DNA of 64,000 nt. Origin: Oleispirillum sp963678075. Its GTDB lineage: Bacteria > Pseudomonadota > Alphaproteobacteria > Rhodospirillales > Rhodospirillaceae. The stretch lies in contig CAXXPK010000003.1 of the NCBI GenBank assembly GCA_963678075.2, positions 558,001 to 622,000 on the forward strand, written 5' to 3'. Every line of letters begins with the position of its first letter. Positions within the stretch are counted from its first letter, which is position 1. The translations under genes were made by a program, and so were the position numbers. The notes under the pieces are model-generated. The model was given only the letters and a program-made list of their open reading frames with translations. It was not told where the DNA came from and made no database searches. Positions 1-14,967 of the stretch are shown one piece after another.

Positions 1-146
1 GGGCGGCGGTCCGGGTTGGCCAGGGCAGCGGCCACCGCGTGTAGGCCGTAAAGCCAGACTTCTGTGGCGGCGGGGCGGCGATCGCGGCTGCTATCGGTTG
101 CCGGGCCGCGGCTTGGCGCTTCGCGCCGGGACTTGAAACGGGTCAT
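1..146 (-). CDS. rlmB: 23S rRNA (guanosine-2'-O-)-methyltransferase, N-terminal part (cut by window edge)
   Basis: The minus strand from an ATG at 146 reads 48 codons off the window edge without a stop. The product starts MTRFKSRREA and then, after a basic, low-complexity stretch, contains WLYGLHAVAAALANPDRR at residues 31-48. That block is the typical opening of the substrate-binding domain of TrmH-family SpoU methyltransferases such as RlmB, which methylate a guanosine of 23S rRNA. The catalytic SPOUT knot is outside the window. The gene diverges from the tRNA-tuf unit, an arrangement known in alphaproteobacteria. The family call rests on this short block and on context, so the exact member (RlmB or another TrmH paralogue) is inferred. 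Confidence 0.75.
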   Translation of the reverse strand, partial: MTRFKSRREAPSRGPATDSSRDRRPAATEVWLYGLHAVAAALANPDRR

Positions 147-279
147 GCGTGGCCCCAGGTGTTGACATTGGCGCGGCGGTTCCGGCCGGGCGCGGATGTC
201 GCGATGAAGGCCGCGACCCGCGACTCTTAGCACGAAGCCGGACCCCCGTGCGAGAAAACAGAAAGCCCCGACTTTGATG

Positions 280-308
280 TTGACATGGGGTGGGAAATGC
301 TCATATTT
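280..308 (+). promoter_or_regulatory. sigma70 promoter for tRNA-Tyr / tRNA-Gly / tuf
   Basis: A perfect -35 TTGACA lies at 280-285, followed after 16-17 bases by CATATT/ATATTT at 302-308 as the -10. It sits about 70 bases upstream of the first tRNA. The rest of the 147-376 gap shows no coding signal. Transcription probably runs through both tRNAs into tuf. Confidence 0.6.
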
Positions 309-376
309 GCGCACTCCAACGCACTGGTCCCGCGGGGCCGGACGCGTCCTGGACGACCCGCCGAGCGGCAGGGTGC

Positions 377-462
377 GGAGGGGTGGCCGAGCGGTTAATG
401 GCAGCAGACTGTAAATCTGCCGACTTATGTCTACGCAGGTTCGAATCCTGCCCCCTCCACCA
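377..462 (+). tRNA. tRNA-Tyr (GTA)
   Basis: An 86-base class II tRNA with a long variable arm. The acceptor arm is GGAGGGG (377-383) paired with CCCCTCC (452-458), the discriminator is A459 and CCA is encoded at 460-462. The anticodon is GTA at 411-413 and the T arm reads GGTTCGAATCC. It heads the cluster tRNA-Tyr, tRNA-Gly, tuf, tRNA-Trp. Confidence 0.97.
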
Positions 463-544
463 TCCTTGGCGCCACGACTGGGAAGCCGGGGCGTGTTTTT
501 GTTCGTGGGGTGGCGTATAGCCCGAAGCCGGGCGGGGGAAGTGT

Positions 545-618
545 GCGGGTGTAGCTCAATGGTAGAGCCCCAGCCTTCCAAGCTGGTTGTGAGGGTTCGA
601 TTCCCTTCACCCGCTCCA
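545..618 (+). tRNA. tRNA-Gly (TCC)
   Basis: A 74-base cloverleaf with acceptor GCGGGTG starting at 545, anticodon stem CCAGC/GCTGG, loop CTTCCAA and anticodon TCC at 577-579. Discriminator T615 and CCA at 616-618 are encoded. It lies between tRNA-Tyr and tuf and is probably cotranscribed with them. Confidence 0.97.
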
Positions 619-754
619 ATTTTTAGGCGCTTCGGGGGATTGTGTCGGTTACGCGGCGATTGTCTGGCGGACCGGCGGGCAGAGGTTCGGACAGGGTGGG
701 CGGTTCCTTCCTGTCTCATTATCCAACAACACCGGAAACATTGGATTTCACGTC

Positions 755-1945
<1,191 letters not shown>

Positions 1946-2005
1946 AGATGACCGCGAAACTTTTCCACCGGTGGAACCCGGAGGAAAAGTGCTTGATTGC
2001 CAGGG

Positions 2006-2030
2006 GCGAGAGAGCTAGTCTCTCGCGCCT
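2006..2030 (+). terminator. hairpin after tuf copy 1, possible weak terminator
   Basis: GCGAGAGA (2006-2013) pairs perfectly with TCTCTCGC (2019-2026) across a five-base loop. The following tract GCCTTTGG is poor in T, so termination would be partial or Rho-assisted. It could instead be a processing hairpin before tRNA-Trp. Confidence 0.35.
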
Positions 2031-2080
2031 TTGGTGTTGGGGGCTTTTTTCCCCAATGGCTTCAGTTGTACGCGGACGTT

Positions 2081-2156
2081 AGGGGTGTAGCTCAACTGGT
2101 AGAGCGCCGGTCTCCAAAACCGGGGGTTGCGGGTTCGATCCCTGCCACCCCTGCCA
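2081..2156 (+). tRNA. tRNA-Trp (CCA)
   Basis: A 76-base cloverleaf. Acceptor AGGGGTG (2081-2087) pairs with CACCCCT (2146-2152), the discriminator is G2153 and CCA is encoded at 2154-2156. The anticodon stem CCGGT/ACCGG encloses loop CTCCAAA with anticodon CCA at 2114-2116. The order tuf, tRNA-Trp, secE, nusG is the widespread bacterial arrangement. Confidence 0.97.
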
Positions 2157-2244
2157 GTCCGCGACGAAGCCCTTGTAGGGTGTTTTTACGCGCCGTCATG
2201 GCGCGATCCGCGTGCGGCGCGGCAGCTAGGTTTGGATGTGGTAT

Positions 2245-2442
2245 ATGGCTAAGACCTCTCCCGGTCAGTTTGTTCGTCAGGTTCGGCAGGAGCTGGCGAA
2301 GATTACCTGGCCAAGCCGCAAGGAGACGATGCTCTCGACCGTCATGGTGATGTCCATGGCCGTTGTCGCCTCGGTTTTCCTGTTTCTGGTCGATACGATT
2401 TTTTCGCTGGGAATTCAGACTGTTCTCGGGCTTGGGGGTTGA
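2245..2442 (+). CDS. secE: preprotein translocase subunit SecE
   Basis: A short 65-aa SecE, the essential small subunit that clamps SecY in the inner membrane. The conserved amphipathic segment FVRQVRQELAKITWPSRKE is at about residues 7-25, followed by one membrane helix at about 32-56. This is the single-helix form usual outside the Enterobacteria. I chose ATG 2245 (MAKTSPGQ) over the in-frame ATG at 2236 because it gives the usual start of the family. The stop is four bases before the nusG start, so the two are translationally close. Confidence 0.95.
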   Translation: MAKTSPGQFVRQVRQELAKITWPSRKETMLSTVMVMSMAVVASVFLFLVDTIFSLGIQTVLGLGG

Positions 2443-2446
2443 ACTG

Positions 2447-2980
2447 ATGCAGGCGCGCTGGTACGTCGTCCACGTCTATTCCGGCTTTGAGAAGAAGGTC
2501 GCGCAGTCGATCCGCGAGCAGGCGGGGCAGAAGGGCATGGTCGATCTCTTCGAGGAGATCCTGGTCCCGACCGAGGAAGTGGTGGAAGTCCGCCGCGGCG
2601 CCAAGGTCAATGCCGAACGCAAGTTTTTCCCCGGCTACGTCCTGGTCAAGATGGTGTTGACCGACGAAAGTTGGCATCTCGTCAAGAACACCGCCAAGGT
2701 CACCGACTTCTTGGGTGGCTGCGGTCGTCCGGTGCCGATCACCGAGGCCGAGGCGCAGCGGATCATGACCCAGGTGCAAGAGGGCGTGGATCGTCCGAAG
2801 CTCTCGGTGGTGTTCGAGATCGGCGAGCAGGTTCGGGTTTGCGACGGGCCGTTCACCAGCTTCAACGGCACGGTCGAGGAAGTGGACGAAGAAAGAAGCC
2901 GCATCAAGGTGGCGGTGTCGATCTTCGGGCGCTCGACTCCGGTGGAACTGGAATACGCGCAGGTCGAGAAGGTCAGTTGA
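2447..2980 (+). CDS. nusG: transcription termination/antitermination factor NusG
   Basis: A 177-aa NusG, of normal length, which binds RNA polymerase and links it to Rho or the leading ribosome. The NGN domain starts ARWYVVHVYSGFEKKV at residues 3-18, with FFPGYVLVKM further on. The C-terminal KOW domain contains VCDGPFTSFNGTVEEVD. ATG 2447 is chosen because it begins the conserved NGN fold; codons upstream in this frame overlap secE and are not conserved. The gene lies four bases after secE and upstream of rplK. Confidence 0.98.
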   Translation: MQARWYVVHVYSGFEKKVAQSIREQAGQKGMVDLFEEILVPTEEVVEVRRGAKVNAERKFFPGYVLVKMVLTDESWHLVKNTAKVTDFLGGCGRPVPITEAEAQRIMTQVQEGVDRPKLSVVFEIGEQVRVCDGPFTSFNGTVEEVDEERSRIKVAVSIFGRSTPVELEYAQVEKVS

Positions 2981-3098
2981 GTTTCCGCGTCCTTCGGGGC
3001 GCGGTGAAAACCTGCGGGAGACTAGAGCCAAGGTCGCACCGCAGTCCTGTCCATGGCGTTAACCGGATGGTTTCGGTCGCTTTTAGAGAGTGAGAGAA

Positions 3099-3527
3099 AT
3101 GGCTAAGAAGATTTTGGGATTTATCAAGCTCCAGGTGCCGGCGGGCAAGGCGAATCCGTCGCCGCCGATCGGTCCCGCGCTGGGTCAGCGCGGTCTGAAC
3201 ATCATGGAATTCTGCAAGGCTTTCAACGCGCAGACCCAGGGTATGGAAGTCGGGATGCCGGTGCCGGTGGTGATCACCGCCTTTTCCGACCGGACCTTCA
3301 CCTTCATCACCAAGCTGCCGCCGATCAGCTATTACCTGAAGAAGGCCGCAGGTGTGACGAAGTGCAGCCAGACTCCGGGCACGGCGACCGCCGGCCAGGT
3401 GTCGGAAGGCCAGATCCGCGAAATCGCGACCGCGAAGATGCCGGACCTGAACTGCCACACTGTTGAAGCGGCCATGAAAATGGTTCGCGGTTCCGCCCGT
3501 TCCATGGGCCTTCTGGTGGTGGAGTAA
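3099..3527 (+). CDS. rplK: 50S ribosomal protein L11
   Basis: L11 of 142 aa, the normal length, which binds the GTPase-associated region of 23S rRNA. The N-terminal domain has the proline-rich block VPAGKANPSPPIGPALGQRG, and the C-terminal RNA-binding domain ends VRGSARSMGLLVVE. ATG 3099 gives the standard MAKK start. The GTG nine bases upstream is in frame but not conserved. The rplA start follows four bases after the stop. Confidence 0.98.
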   Translation: MAKKILGFIKLQVPAGKANPSPPIGPALGQRGLNIMEFCKAFNAQTQGMEVGMPVPVVITAFSDRTFTFITKLPPISYYLKKAAGVTKCSQTPGTATAGQVSEGQIREIATAKMPDLNCHTVEAAMKMVRGSARSMGLLVVE

Positions 3528-3531
3528 GCTC

Positions 3532-4227
<696 letters not shown>

Positions 4228-4239
4228 TCAAGGAATTCC

Positions 4240-4547
4240 GGTGCGCGCGGGCTGTTCCCCCGTGCGGACCGGCTGGGGAGACCGGTCCGCCGGTTTCCTT
4301 AACTACCTGTCCGAGACCGCAGGCCCTGGCCGAAAGGCTGGTTTAATGGGCATCCACCTGCGCAGACGGGAGTGGCAAGTTTCGATCGTGGCGGGAGACC
4401 GCGGCGATAAGGCTTGAACTTTCGAGGGCAGGTTCGTCGATCCCCAAGGGGGCGTTTCCCGGTTTTCCGGGGGCGTGCCGGCGGGGATGCCGATCCGGGG
4501 CCGTTTCCGTGAAGGGGCGGGACCGGATCAACATAGCGGAGACGAAA
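4240..4547 (+). promoter_or_regulatory. ribosomal protein L10 leader
   Basis: This 320-base gap between rplA and rplJ carries the marks of the L10(L12)4 mRNA leader. CCTGTCCGAGACCGCAGG (4306-4323) forms a small stem, and CCTGCGCAGACGGG (4357-4370) matches the conserved kink-turn part of the element. An upstream hairpin, GCGGACCGG (4264-4272) with CCGGTCCGC (4282-4290), is followed by a pyrimidine tract and may attenuate read-through from rplA. In known cases free L10-L12 complex binds the leader and represses rplJL translation. The boundaries are approximate. Confidence 0.75.
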
Positions 4548-5066
4548 GTGAACCGAGAGGAAAAATCCGAACTGGTGCGTGCCCTGAACGCTCTGTTCAA
4601 CGAGGTCTCGCTCGTCGTCGTCACCCAGTACAAGGGTCTGACGGTCGAAGAGATGACGACCTTGCGTGGACAGATGCGGGCAGCTGGCGCGCACTTCAAG
4701 GTGACGAAAAATCGGCTTACGCGTCTCGCTCTGGCGGGTACCGAATTCGAGGGCACTGGTGATTTCTTCACCGGGCCGACGGCGATCGCGACTTCGGTCG
4801 ATCCCGTTGCCGCGGCCAAGGCCGTCGTCGAATTCGCCAAGAAGAACGACAAACTGGTGATTGTCGGTGGTTCGTTGGGAAGCACGGTTCTGAATGTGAA
4901 CGGGGTCAAGGCCCTGGCCACCATGCCGTCCCTGGACGAACTGCGCGGCAAGCTTCTGGGTCTTCTCCAGGCTCCGGCCACTAAGGTGGCGGGCGTGGTG
5001 CAGGCTCCGGCGGGCCAGTTGGCGCGTGTCTTTGCGGCCTATGCCGATCAGGGCGCCGCAGCGTAA
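4548..5066 (+). CDS. rplJ: 50S ribosomal protein L10
   Basis: L10 of 172 aa, the base of the L7/L12 stalk. The N-terminal rRNA-binding domain has VVVTQYKGLTVEEM and KVTKNRLTRLAL. The C-terminal helix that carries the L12 dimers ends the protein. The start is taken as GTG 4548 (VNREEKSELV), with GGAG at 4538-4541 six bases upstream. The longer in-frame form from 4509 would add residues not seen in the family and would eat into the leader. Confidence 0.95.
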   Translation: MNREEKSELVRALNALFNEVSLVVVTQYKGLTVEEMTTLRGQMRAAGAHFKVTKNRLTRLALAGTEFEGTGDFFTGPTAIATSVDPVAAAKAVVEFAKKNDKLVIVGGSLGSTVLNVNGVKALATMPSLDELRGKLLGLLQAPATKVAGVVQAPAGQLARVFAAYADQGAAA

Positions 5067-5120
5067 GCGGGTTGTCTAACAAATATCGAAAAGTTCAAGC
5101 CCGACAAGGAGTTAATAGAA

Positions 5121-5495
<375 letters not shown>

Positions 5496-5576
5496 GACGC
5501 GTTGTCGCGTCTAATTATCAAGATTTGGGTCGTCCTGCACCGCGCTTGCTAGGCGCGCGTGCGGGGTGGCCCGTCT

Positions 5577-5627
5577 GCGCTTTCTGTTAAGAGGCCCGGT
5601 TTTTCCGGACCGCTTGACAGAAAGCGC
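5577..5627 (+). promoter_or_regulatory. long hairpin in the rplL-rpoB spacer, possible RNase III site
   Basis: GCGCTTTCTGTTAAG (5577-5591) pairs with CTTGACAGAAAGCGC (5613-5627) over 15 pairs including one G.U. The stem continues inward through GGCCCGG/CCGGACC with one mismatch to a loop of five T. The 51-base, about 22-pair rod is perfect enough to be an RNase III substrate. In E. coli the equivalent spacer contains an RNase III site and an attenuator; the same role here is inferred by position. It is followed by a run of ten C. Confidence 0.6.
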
Positions 5628-5750
5628 CCCCCCCCCGGAACGGGGGTGGGAAGATCGATGGTGCCTGGGTTCAGGGCCCCGTCAAGGACTACGCCGGAGC
5701 GCATGGTGCGGTTCGGTGGAACAAGCTAGTGACGTGCATAAGGAGTGGCG

Positions 5751-8700
5751 ATGTCGGGCTCTCTCTCGGGATGCAAACGGGTGCGTCGGAGTTTTGGACG
5801 GATTCCGTCCGTGGCGACCATGCCCAACCTGATCGAGGTTCAGAAGAACTCCTACGACCAGTTCCTGCAAATCGGCGTGCCGCTTCACCAGCGGCAGGAT
5901 TCCGGGCTGCAGGAGGTCTTTAAGTCGGTTTTTCCGATTAAAGACTTCACGGGCCGAGGCGAACTGGAATTCGTTGGTTACGAGCTGGAAGTCCCGAAAT
6001 ACGACGTTGACGAGTGCCAGCAGCGTGGCATGACCTTCGCCGCGCCCTTGAAGGTGACGCTGCGTCTGGTGGTCTGGGATATCGACGAGGACACCGGCGC
6101 CCGTTCCATCCGCGACATCAAGGAGCAGGACGTCTACATGGGCGACATGCCCCTGATGACGACCAAGGGTACCTTCATCATCAACGGCACCGAGCGCGTC
6201 ATCGTTTCCCAGATGCATCGCAGCCCGGGCGTTTTCTTCGACCACGACAAGGGCAAGACCCATTCCTCGGGTAAGTTCCTGTTCGCGGCGCGGGTGATTC
6301 CATACCGTGGTTCGTGGCTCGACTTTGAATTCGACGCCAAGGATCTGGTCTATGTGCGCATCGACCGCCGCCGCAAGTTGCCGGTGACGACGCTGCTTTA
6401 CGCGCTGGATTCTGCCGCCACCGCCGATCGCCGTAAGTCGCTGGCGGAAGACGGCAAGAAGCTGGACCCGGTGGAAGCCGAGGGCATGTCCCCCGAGGAA
6501 CTCCTGGGTGCCTTCTATGGCCGCGTTCTTTATACCCGCGACGCCGAAAGCTGGTGCGCCGCCCTGGACCCGCAGGCTCTGCGCGGGGTCAAGCTCGACT
6601 ACGATCTGGTCGATGCGGATTCCGGCGAGGTCCTGGTCGAGGCGGGCAAGAAGATCACGGCGCGTATCTTGCGCCATATCGCCGACGCCAACGCCACCCG
6701 CGTGCGGATTCCGTCGTCCGAACTGATCGGTCGCCATGTGGCCGAGGACATCGTCAACGAGGATACCGGCGAGGTTCTGGCCGAGGCCGGCAACGAACTG
6801 ACGCAGGCCATCCTGGATGCGATGGCGGAAGCCAAGATCATCGAGGTTCCGGTGCTGCGGATCGACAGCAACACCGGGCCGTACCTGCGCAATACCCTGG
6901 CGGCGGACAAGAACTCCTGCCGCGAGGAAGCGCTGGTCGATATCTATCGGGTGATGCGTCCGGGCGAACCGCCGACCTTGGACACCGCCGAGGCGCTGTT
7001 CTCGGGGTTGTTCTTCGATACCGAACGCTACGATCTGTCGGCGGTCGGTCGCGTCAAGATGAACGCGCGCCTGGATTTGTCCACCGATGTCGCGCCGGAA
7101 TCCCTGCGCGTTCTGCGGAAAGACGACATCCTGGCGATTATCCGGGTTCTCCTTGACCTTAAGGACGGCAAGGGCGAAATCGACGACATTGATCATCTGG
7201 GCAATCGCCGCGTGCGGTCGGTCGGCGAGTTGATGGAGAACCAGTACCGCATCGGTCTGCTGCGCATGGAACGCGCCATCCGCGAGCGGATGAGCTCGGT
7301 CGATATCGATACCGTGATGCCGCACGATCTGATCAACGCCAAACCGGCGGCGGCGGCGGTGCGCGAATTTTTCGGTTCGTCGCAGTTGTCCCAGTTCATG
7401 GACCAGACCAACCCGCTGGCGGAAATCACCCACAAGCGGCGCCTGTCGGCCTTGGGCCCGGGCGGTCTGACCCGCGAGCGGGCGGGCTTCGAGGTGCGCG
7501 ACGTGCACCCGACCCATTATGGCCGCATCTGCCCGATCGAAACCCCGGAAGGCCCGAACATCGGCCTGATCAACAGCTTGGCCACCTTCGCGCGGGTCAA
7601 TCAGTACGGCTTCATCGAGACTCCGTACCGCCGCGTCATGGACGGTCACGTCACCGACGAAGTGGTCTACATGTCGGCGATGGAGGAAGGGCGCTATCAC
7701 ATCGCCCAGGCCTCGGCGCCGGTGGACGCCAACGGCAAGTTCACCGACGATCTGCTGCCGGCGCGTAAGGCCGGCGACGTGCTGATGGTTCCGGCGTCCG
7801 AAATTCAGTACATGGATGTCTCGCCGAAGCAGTTGGTGTCGGTCGCCGCGGCGTTGATTCCCTTCCTGGAAAACGATGACGCCAACCGCGCGCTGATGGG
7901 GTCCAACATGCAGCGTCAGGCGGTGCCGTTGCTGCGTGCCGAGGCGCCGTTCATCGGCACCGGCATGGAAGCCGCGGTCGCCCAGGACAGCCGCGCGGCG
8001 ATCGTCGCGCGGCGGTCCGGTCGGGTGCAGCAGATGGACGCGACCCGTATCGTAATCCACGCGGTGTCTGAGGAAACCGGCGCCGCCGATACCGGCGTTG
8101 ACATCTACACCCTGGCGAAGTTCCAGCGCTCCAACCAATCGACCTGCATCACGCAGCGTCCGCTGGTTCAGGTTGGCGATTTCATGAAGCGGGGCGACAT
8201 CATCGCCGACGGTCCCTCGACCGAGTTTGGCGAATTGGCCCTGGGCCGGAACGTGCTGGTCGCGTTCATGCCGTGGAATGGCTACAACTACGAAGATTCG
8301 ATCCTGATCTCGGAACGCATCGTCCGCGATGACGTGTTCACCTCGATCCACATCGAGGAATTCGAGGTCATGGCCCGCGATACCAAGTTGGGTCAGGAAG
8401 AAATCACCCGCGACATTCCGAACGTCGGTGAAGACGCCCTGAAGAACCTGGACGAAGCGGGCATCGTTTACATCGGCGCCGATGTCAAGGCGGGCGACAT
8501 TCTGGTGGGCAAGGTGACGCCGAAGGGCGAATCGCCGATGACCCCGGAAGAGAAGCTGCTGCGCGCGATTTTCGGTGAAAAGGCCACCGACGTGCGCGAT
8601 ACCAGCCTGCGGGTGCCGCCGGGCGTCACCGGCACCATCGTCGATGTGCGGGTGTTTTCGCGCCGCGGCGTCGATAAGGACGAACGCGCGATGGCGATCG

Positions 8701-9932
8701 AGCGTCAGGAAATCGAACGCCTGGCGAAGGATCGCGACGACGAAAAGGCGATTCTGGAGAATTCGTTCAACCAGCGCCTGCGCGATTTGCTGATGGGACA
8801 CACCGTGGTCGCCGGCCCCAAGGGGATGAAGGCGGGCGAGGTGATTTCCGATGCCCTGCTTGCCGACTGGACCCCCGGTCAGTGGCGGCAGATCGCGGTC
8901 ACCAACGACGAGGTGATGGTCCGCGCCGAGGTTCTGAAGCGTCACTTCGAAGATACCGTGCAGAAGTTGCAGGAACGCTTCGAGAACAAGGTCGATAAGC
9001 TGCAGCGCGGCGATGAACTGCCGCCCGGCGTGTTGAAGATGGTCAAGGTCTTCGTCGCGGTGAAGCGCAAGCTGCAACCGGGCGACAAGATGGCCGGTCG
9101 TCACGGCAACAAGGGCGTGATCTCGCGCATTCTGCCGGTCGAGGACATGCCTTACCTTGCCGACGGCACCCACATGGATATCGTGTTGAACCCGTTGGGC
9201 GTGCCCTCGCGCATGAACGTCGGACAGATTCTCGAAACCCATCTGGGCTGGGCCGCCGCCAATATCGGCAAGCAGATTGGTCGGATGGTTGACTCCTACC
9301 GCGCCGGTCGCGGCGGTGCCGATGAAATCCGATCGTTCCTGTCCGCCGTGTATGGCGAGGTTTATACAGCCAAGGACATCGCTCCGCTGGATGAGCCGGG
9401 ACTGATCGACATGGCCGAAGGCCTGCGTCGTGGCGTGCCGATGGCGACCCCGGTGTTCGACGGTGCGCGCGAGCACGACATCGTCGATATGCTGAAGATC
9501 GCCGGACTGAGTTCGTCGGCGCAGTCGCAGCTCTATGACGGTCGCTCCGGCGAACCGTTCGATCGCATGGTCACGGTCGGCTACATCTATATGCTGAAGC
9601 TGCATCACCTGGTCGATGACAAGATCCACGCACGTTCGATCGGTCCGTACTCCCTGGTCACCCAGCAGCCGTTGGGCGGCAAGGCGCAGTTCGGCGGGCA
9701 ACGTTTCGGCGAAATGGAAGTCTGGGCGCTCGAGGCTTACGGCGCCGCCTATGCCTTGCAGGAAATGTTGACGGTGAAGTCCGACGACGTGTCGGGCCGA
9801 ACCAAGGTCTACGAGGCGATCGTCCGTGGCGACGACACCTTCGAGGCGGGCATTCCAGAATCCTTCAACGTGTTGGTCAAGGAAATGCGGTCGCTGTGCC
9901 TGAACGTCGAGCTGAGCCAGCGCGACTTCTGA
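5751..9932 (+). CDS. rpoB: DNA-directed RNA polymerase subunit beta
   Basis: The beta subunit, 1393 aa, forms one side of the active-site cleft. The N-terminal FGRIPSVATMPNLIEVQKNS block is typical for alphaproteobacteria. The rifampicin pocket reads SQLSQFMDQTNPLAEITHKR followed by RLSALGPGGL, with the residues usual for sensitive strains. The C-terminal switch region GDKMAGRHGNKGVIS and the block EMEVWALEAYGAAYAL are present. ATG 5751 is chosen because AAGGAG (5740-5745) lies five bases upstream; the GTG at 5745 would overlap that site. The spacer before it is 255 bases, with rpoC 91 bases downstream. Confidence 0.99.
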   Translation: MSGSLSGCKRVRRSFGRIPSVATMPNLIEVQKNSYDQFLQIGVPLHQRQDSGLQEVFKSVFPIKDFTGRGELEFVGYELEVPKYDVDECQQRGMTFAAPLKVTLRLVVWDIDEDTGARSIRDIKEQDVYMGDMPLMTTKGTFIINGTERVIVSQMHRSPGVFFDHDKGKTHSSGKFLFAARVIPYRGSWLDFEFDAKDLVYVRIDRRRKLPVTTLLYALDSAATADRRKSLAEDGKKLDPVEAEGMSPEELLGAFYGRVLYTRDAESWCAALDPQALRGVKLDYDLVDADSGEVLVEAGKKITARILRHIADANATRVRIPSSELIGRHVAEDIVNEDTGEVLAEAGNELTQAILDAMAEAKIIEVPVLRIDSNTGPYLRNTLAADKNSCREEALVDIYRVMRPGEPPTLDTAEALFSGLFFDTERYDLSAVGRVKMNARLDLSTDVAPESLRVLRKDDILAIIRVLLDLKDGKGEIDDIDHLGNRRVRSVGELMENQYRIGLLRMERAIRERMSSVDIDTVMPHDLINAKPAAAAVREFFGSSQLSQFMDQTNPLAEITHKRRLSALGPGGLTRERAGFEVRDVHPTHYGRICPIETPEGPNIGLINSLATFARVNQYGFIETPYRRVMDGHVTDEVVYMSAMEEGRYHIAQASAPVDANGKFTDDLLPARKAGDVLMVPASEIQYMDVSPKQLVSVAAALIPFLENDDANRALMGSNMQRQAVPLLRAEAPFIGTGMEAAVAQDSRAAIVARRSGRVQQMDATRIVIHAVSEETGAADTGVDIYTLAKFQRSNQSTCITQRPLVQVGDFMKRGDIIADGPSTEFGELALGRNVLVAFMPWNGYNYEDSILISERIVRDDVFTSIHIEEFEVMARDTKLGQEEITRDIPNVGEDALKNLDEAGIVYIGADVKAGDILVGKVTPKGESPMTPEEKLLRAIFGEKATDVRDTSLRVPPGVTGTIVDVRVFSRRGVDKDERAMAIERQEIERLAKDRDDEKAILENSFNQRLRDLLMGHTVVAGPKGMKAGEVISDALLADWTPGQWRQIAVTNDEVMVRAEVLKRHFEDTVQKLQERFENKVDKLQRGDELPPGVLKMVKVFVAVKRKLQPGDKMAGRHGNKGVISRILPVEDMPYLADGTHMDIVLNPLGVPSRMNVGQILETHLGWAAANIGKQIGRMVDSYRAGRGGADEIRSFLSAVYGEVYTAKDIAPLDEPGLIDMAEGLRRGVPMATPVFDGAREHDIVDMLKIAGLSSSAQSQLYDGRSGEPFDRMVTVGYIYMLKLHHLVDDKIHARSIGPYSLVTQQPLGGKAQFGGQRFGEMEVWALEAYGAAYALQEMLTVKSDDVSGRTKVYEAIVRGDDTFEAGIPESFNVLVKEMRSLCLNVELSQRDF

Positions 9933-10023
9933 CGGTTTCGGCCTTTCGTCCCCGAACGGCGTGGCGCCGCCCGGGGGCGCCGTACCCCAAGTTTATAAAG
10001 CGCATTCCAAGGAGCGCAGTGGC

Positions 10024-14193
<4,170 letters not shown>

Positions 14194-14214
14194 GGCGAGT
14201 CCCCGAACCCGTTT

Positions 14215-14250
14215 GCGAAGGCCGCCGTTTCCCGGCGGCGTTCGCTTTTT
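14215..14250 (+). terminator. intrinsic terminator after rpoC
   Basis: GCGAAGGCCGCC (14215-14226) pairs with GGCGGCG-TTCGC (14234-14245), with only small mismatches, and is followed directly by TTTTT. It ends the rplKAJL-rpoBC transcript 22 bases past the rpoC stop. Confidence 0.8.
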
Positions 14251-14291
14251 CGGGGTGAAAAACGGGGCTGAACAAGGCCCCGATTATCCGA

Positions 14292-14320
14292 TTGACGGGG
14301 GGGCACCCGTTACGTATAGT
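14292..14320 (+). promoter_or_regulatory. sigma70 promoter of the str operon
   Basis: TTGACG (14292-14297) and TATAGT (14315-14320) are separated by exactly 17 bases. This near-consensus promoter stands between the rpoC terminator and rpsL and leaves a leader of about 245 bases. Nothing else recognisable was seen in that leader. Confidence 0.8.
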
Positions 14321-14573
14321 GCGCGCCTCATTCGGAGGGTACCGACCGCCGAGTGCGCGGAACTTCCAAGGTCTTCCCTGGAAAGCCGCTCGCGCCTGAC
14401 ACCCGGTACCTGAAGATTGTTGATGGAAATCGGCCGTTTCGGTCACAACTCTTCCCTTTCAGCGCTCCTTAGGGACAGCGGTGAAGGGGGGATTTGTTCT
14501 CTGGCTCACAAATTCGGTGAGGTCAGGAAGGGCCGGATGCGCGTTTCGAGTGAATGAGCATAGGGAACACTCA

Positions 14574-14945
14574 ATGCCGACGATCAACCAGTTGATCCGC
14601 AAGCCGCGGGAACCGCAAGTGAACCGTAACAAGGTTCCGGCGCTGCAGGCTTGTCCGCAGAAGCGCGGGGTTTGCACCCGTGTTTACACGACAACCCCGA
14701 AGAAGCCGAACTCGGCGCTTCGTAAGGTGGCTCGTGTGCGCCTGACCAATGGGTTCGAGGTGACGACCTACATCCCGGGTGAAGGTCATAACCTCCAGGA
14801 GCACTCCGTGGTGATGATTCGCGGCGGTCGTGTGAAGGACTTGCCGGGTGTGCGTTACCACATCATTCGTGGCACCTTGGATACCCAGGGTGTGAAGGAC
14901 CGTCGTCAGCGTCGGTCGAAGTACGGCGCGAAGCGCCCGAAGTAA
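14574..14945 (+). CDS. rpsL: 30S ribosomal protein S12
   Basis: S12 of 123 aa, at the decoding centre. The loop TPKKPNSALRKVARVRL carries the lysines where streptomycin-resistance changes arise; wild-type residues are present. The second conserved loop VMIRGGRVKDLPGVRYH is intact. ATG 14574 gives the standard MPTINQLIRKPR start. It is the first gene of the str unit rpsL-rpsG-fusA-tuf. Confidence 0.98.
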   Translation: MPTINQLIRKPREPQVNRNKVPALQACPQKRGVCTRVYTTTPKKPNSALRKVARVRLTNGFEVTTYIPGEGHNLQEHSVVMIRGGRVKDLPGVRYHIIRGTLDTQGVKDRRQRRSKYGAKRPK

Positions 14946-14967
14946 TAGATATAGAGGTCCCAGGAAG

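Noticed and set aside
162..190. TTGACA at 162-167 as a second promoter
   Set aside because: No -10-like sequence stands 15-19 bases downstream, and the better promoter at 280 is closer to the tRNA.
5682..9701. A 1339-codon open frame on the minus strand opposite rpoB
   Set aside because: It is a shadow of rpoB produced by GC-rich third positions; it has His/Arg/Gln-rich composition, no motifs and no ribosome site. The same holds for 11005-13935 opposite rpoC and 14863-17943 opposite fusA.
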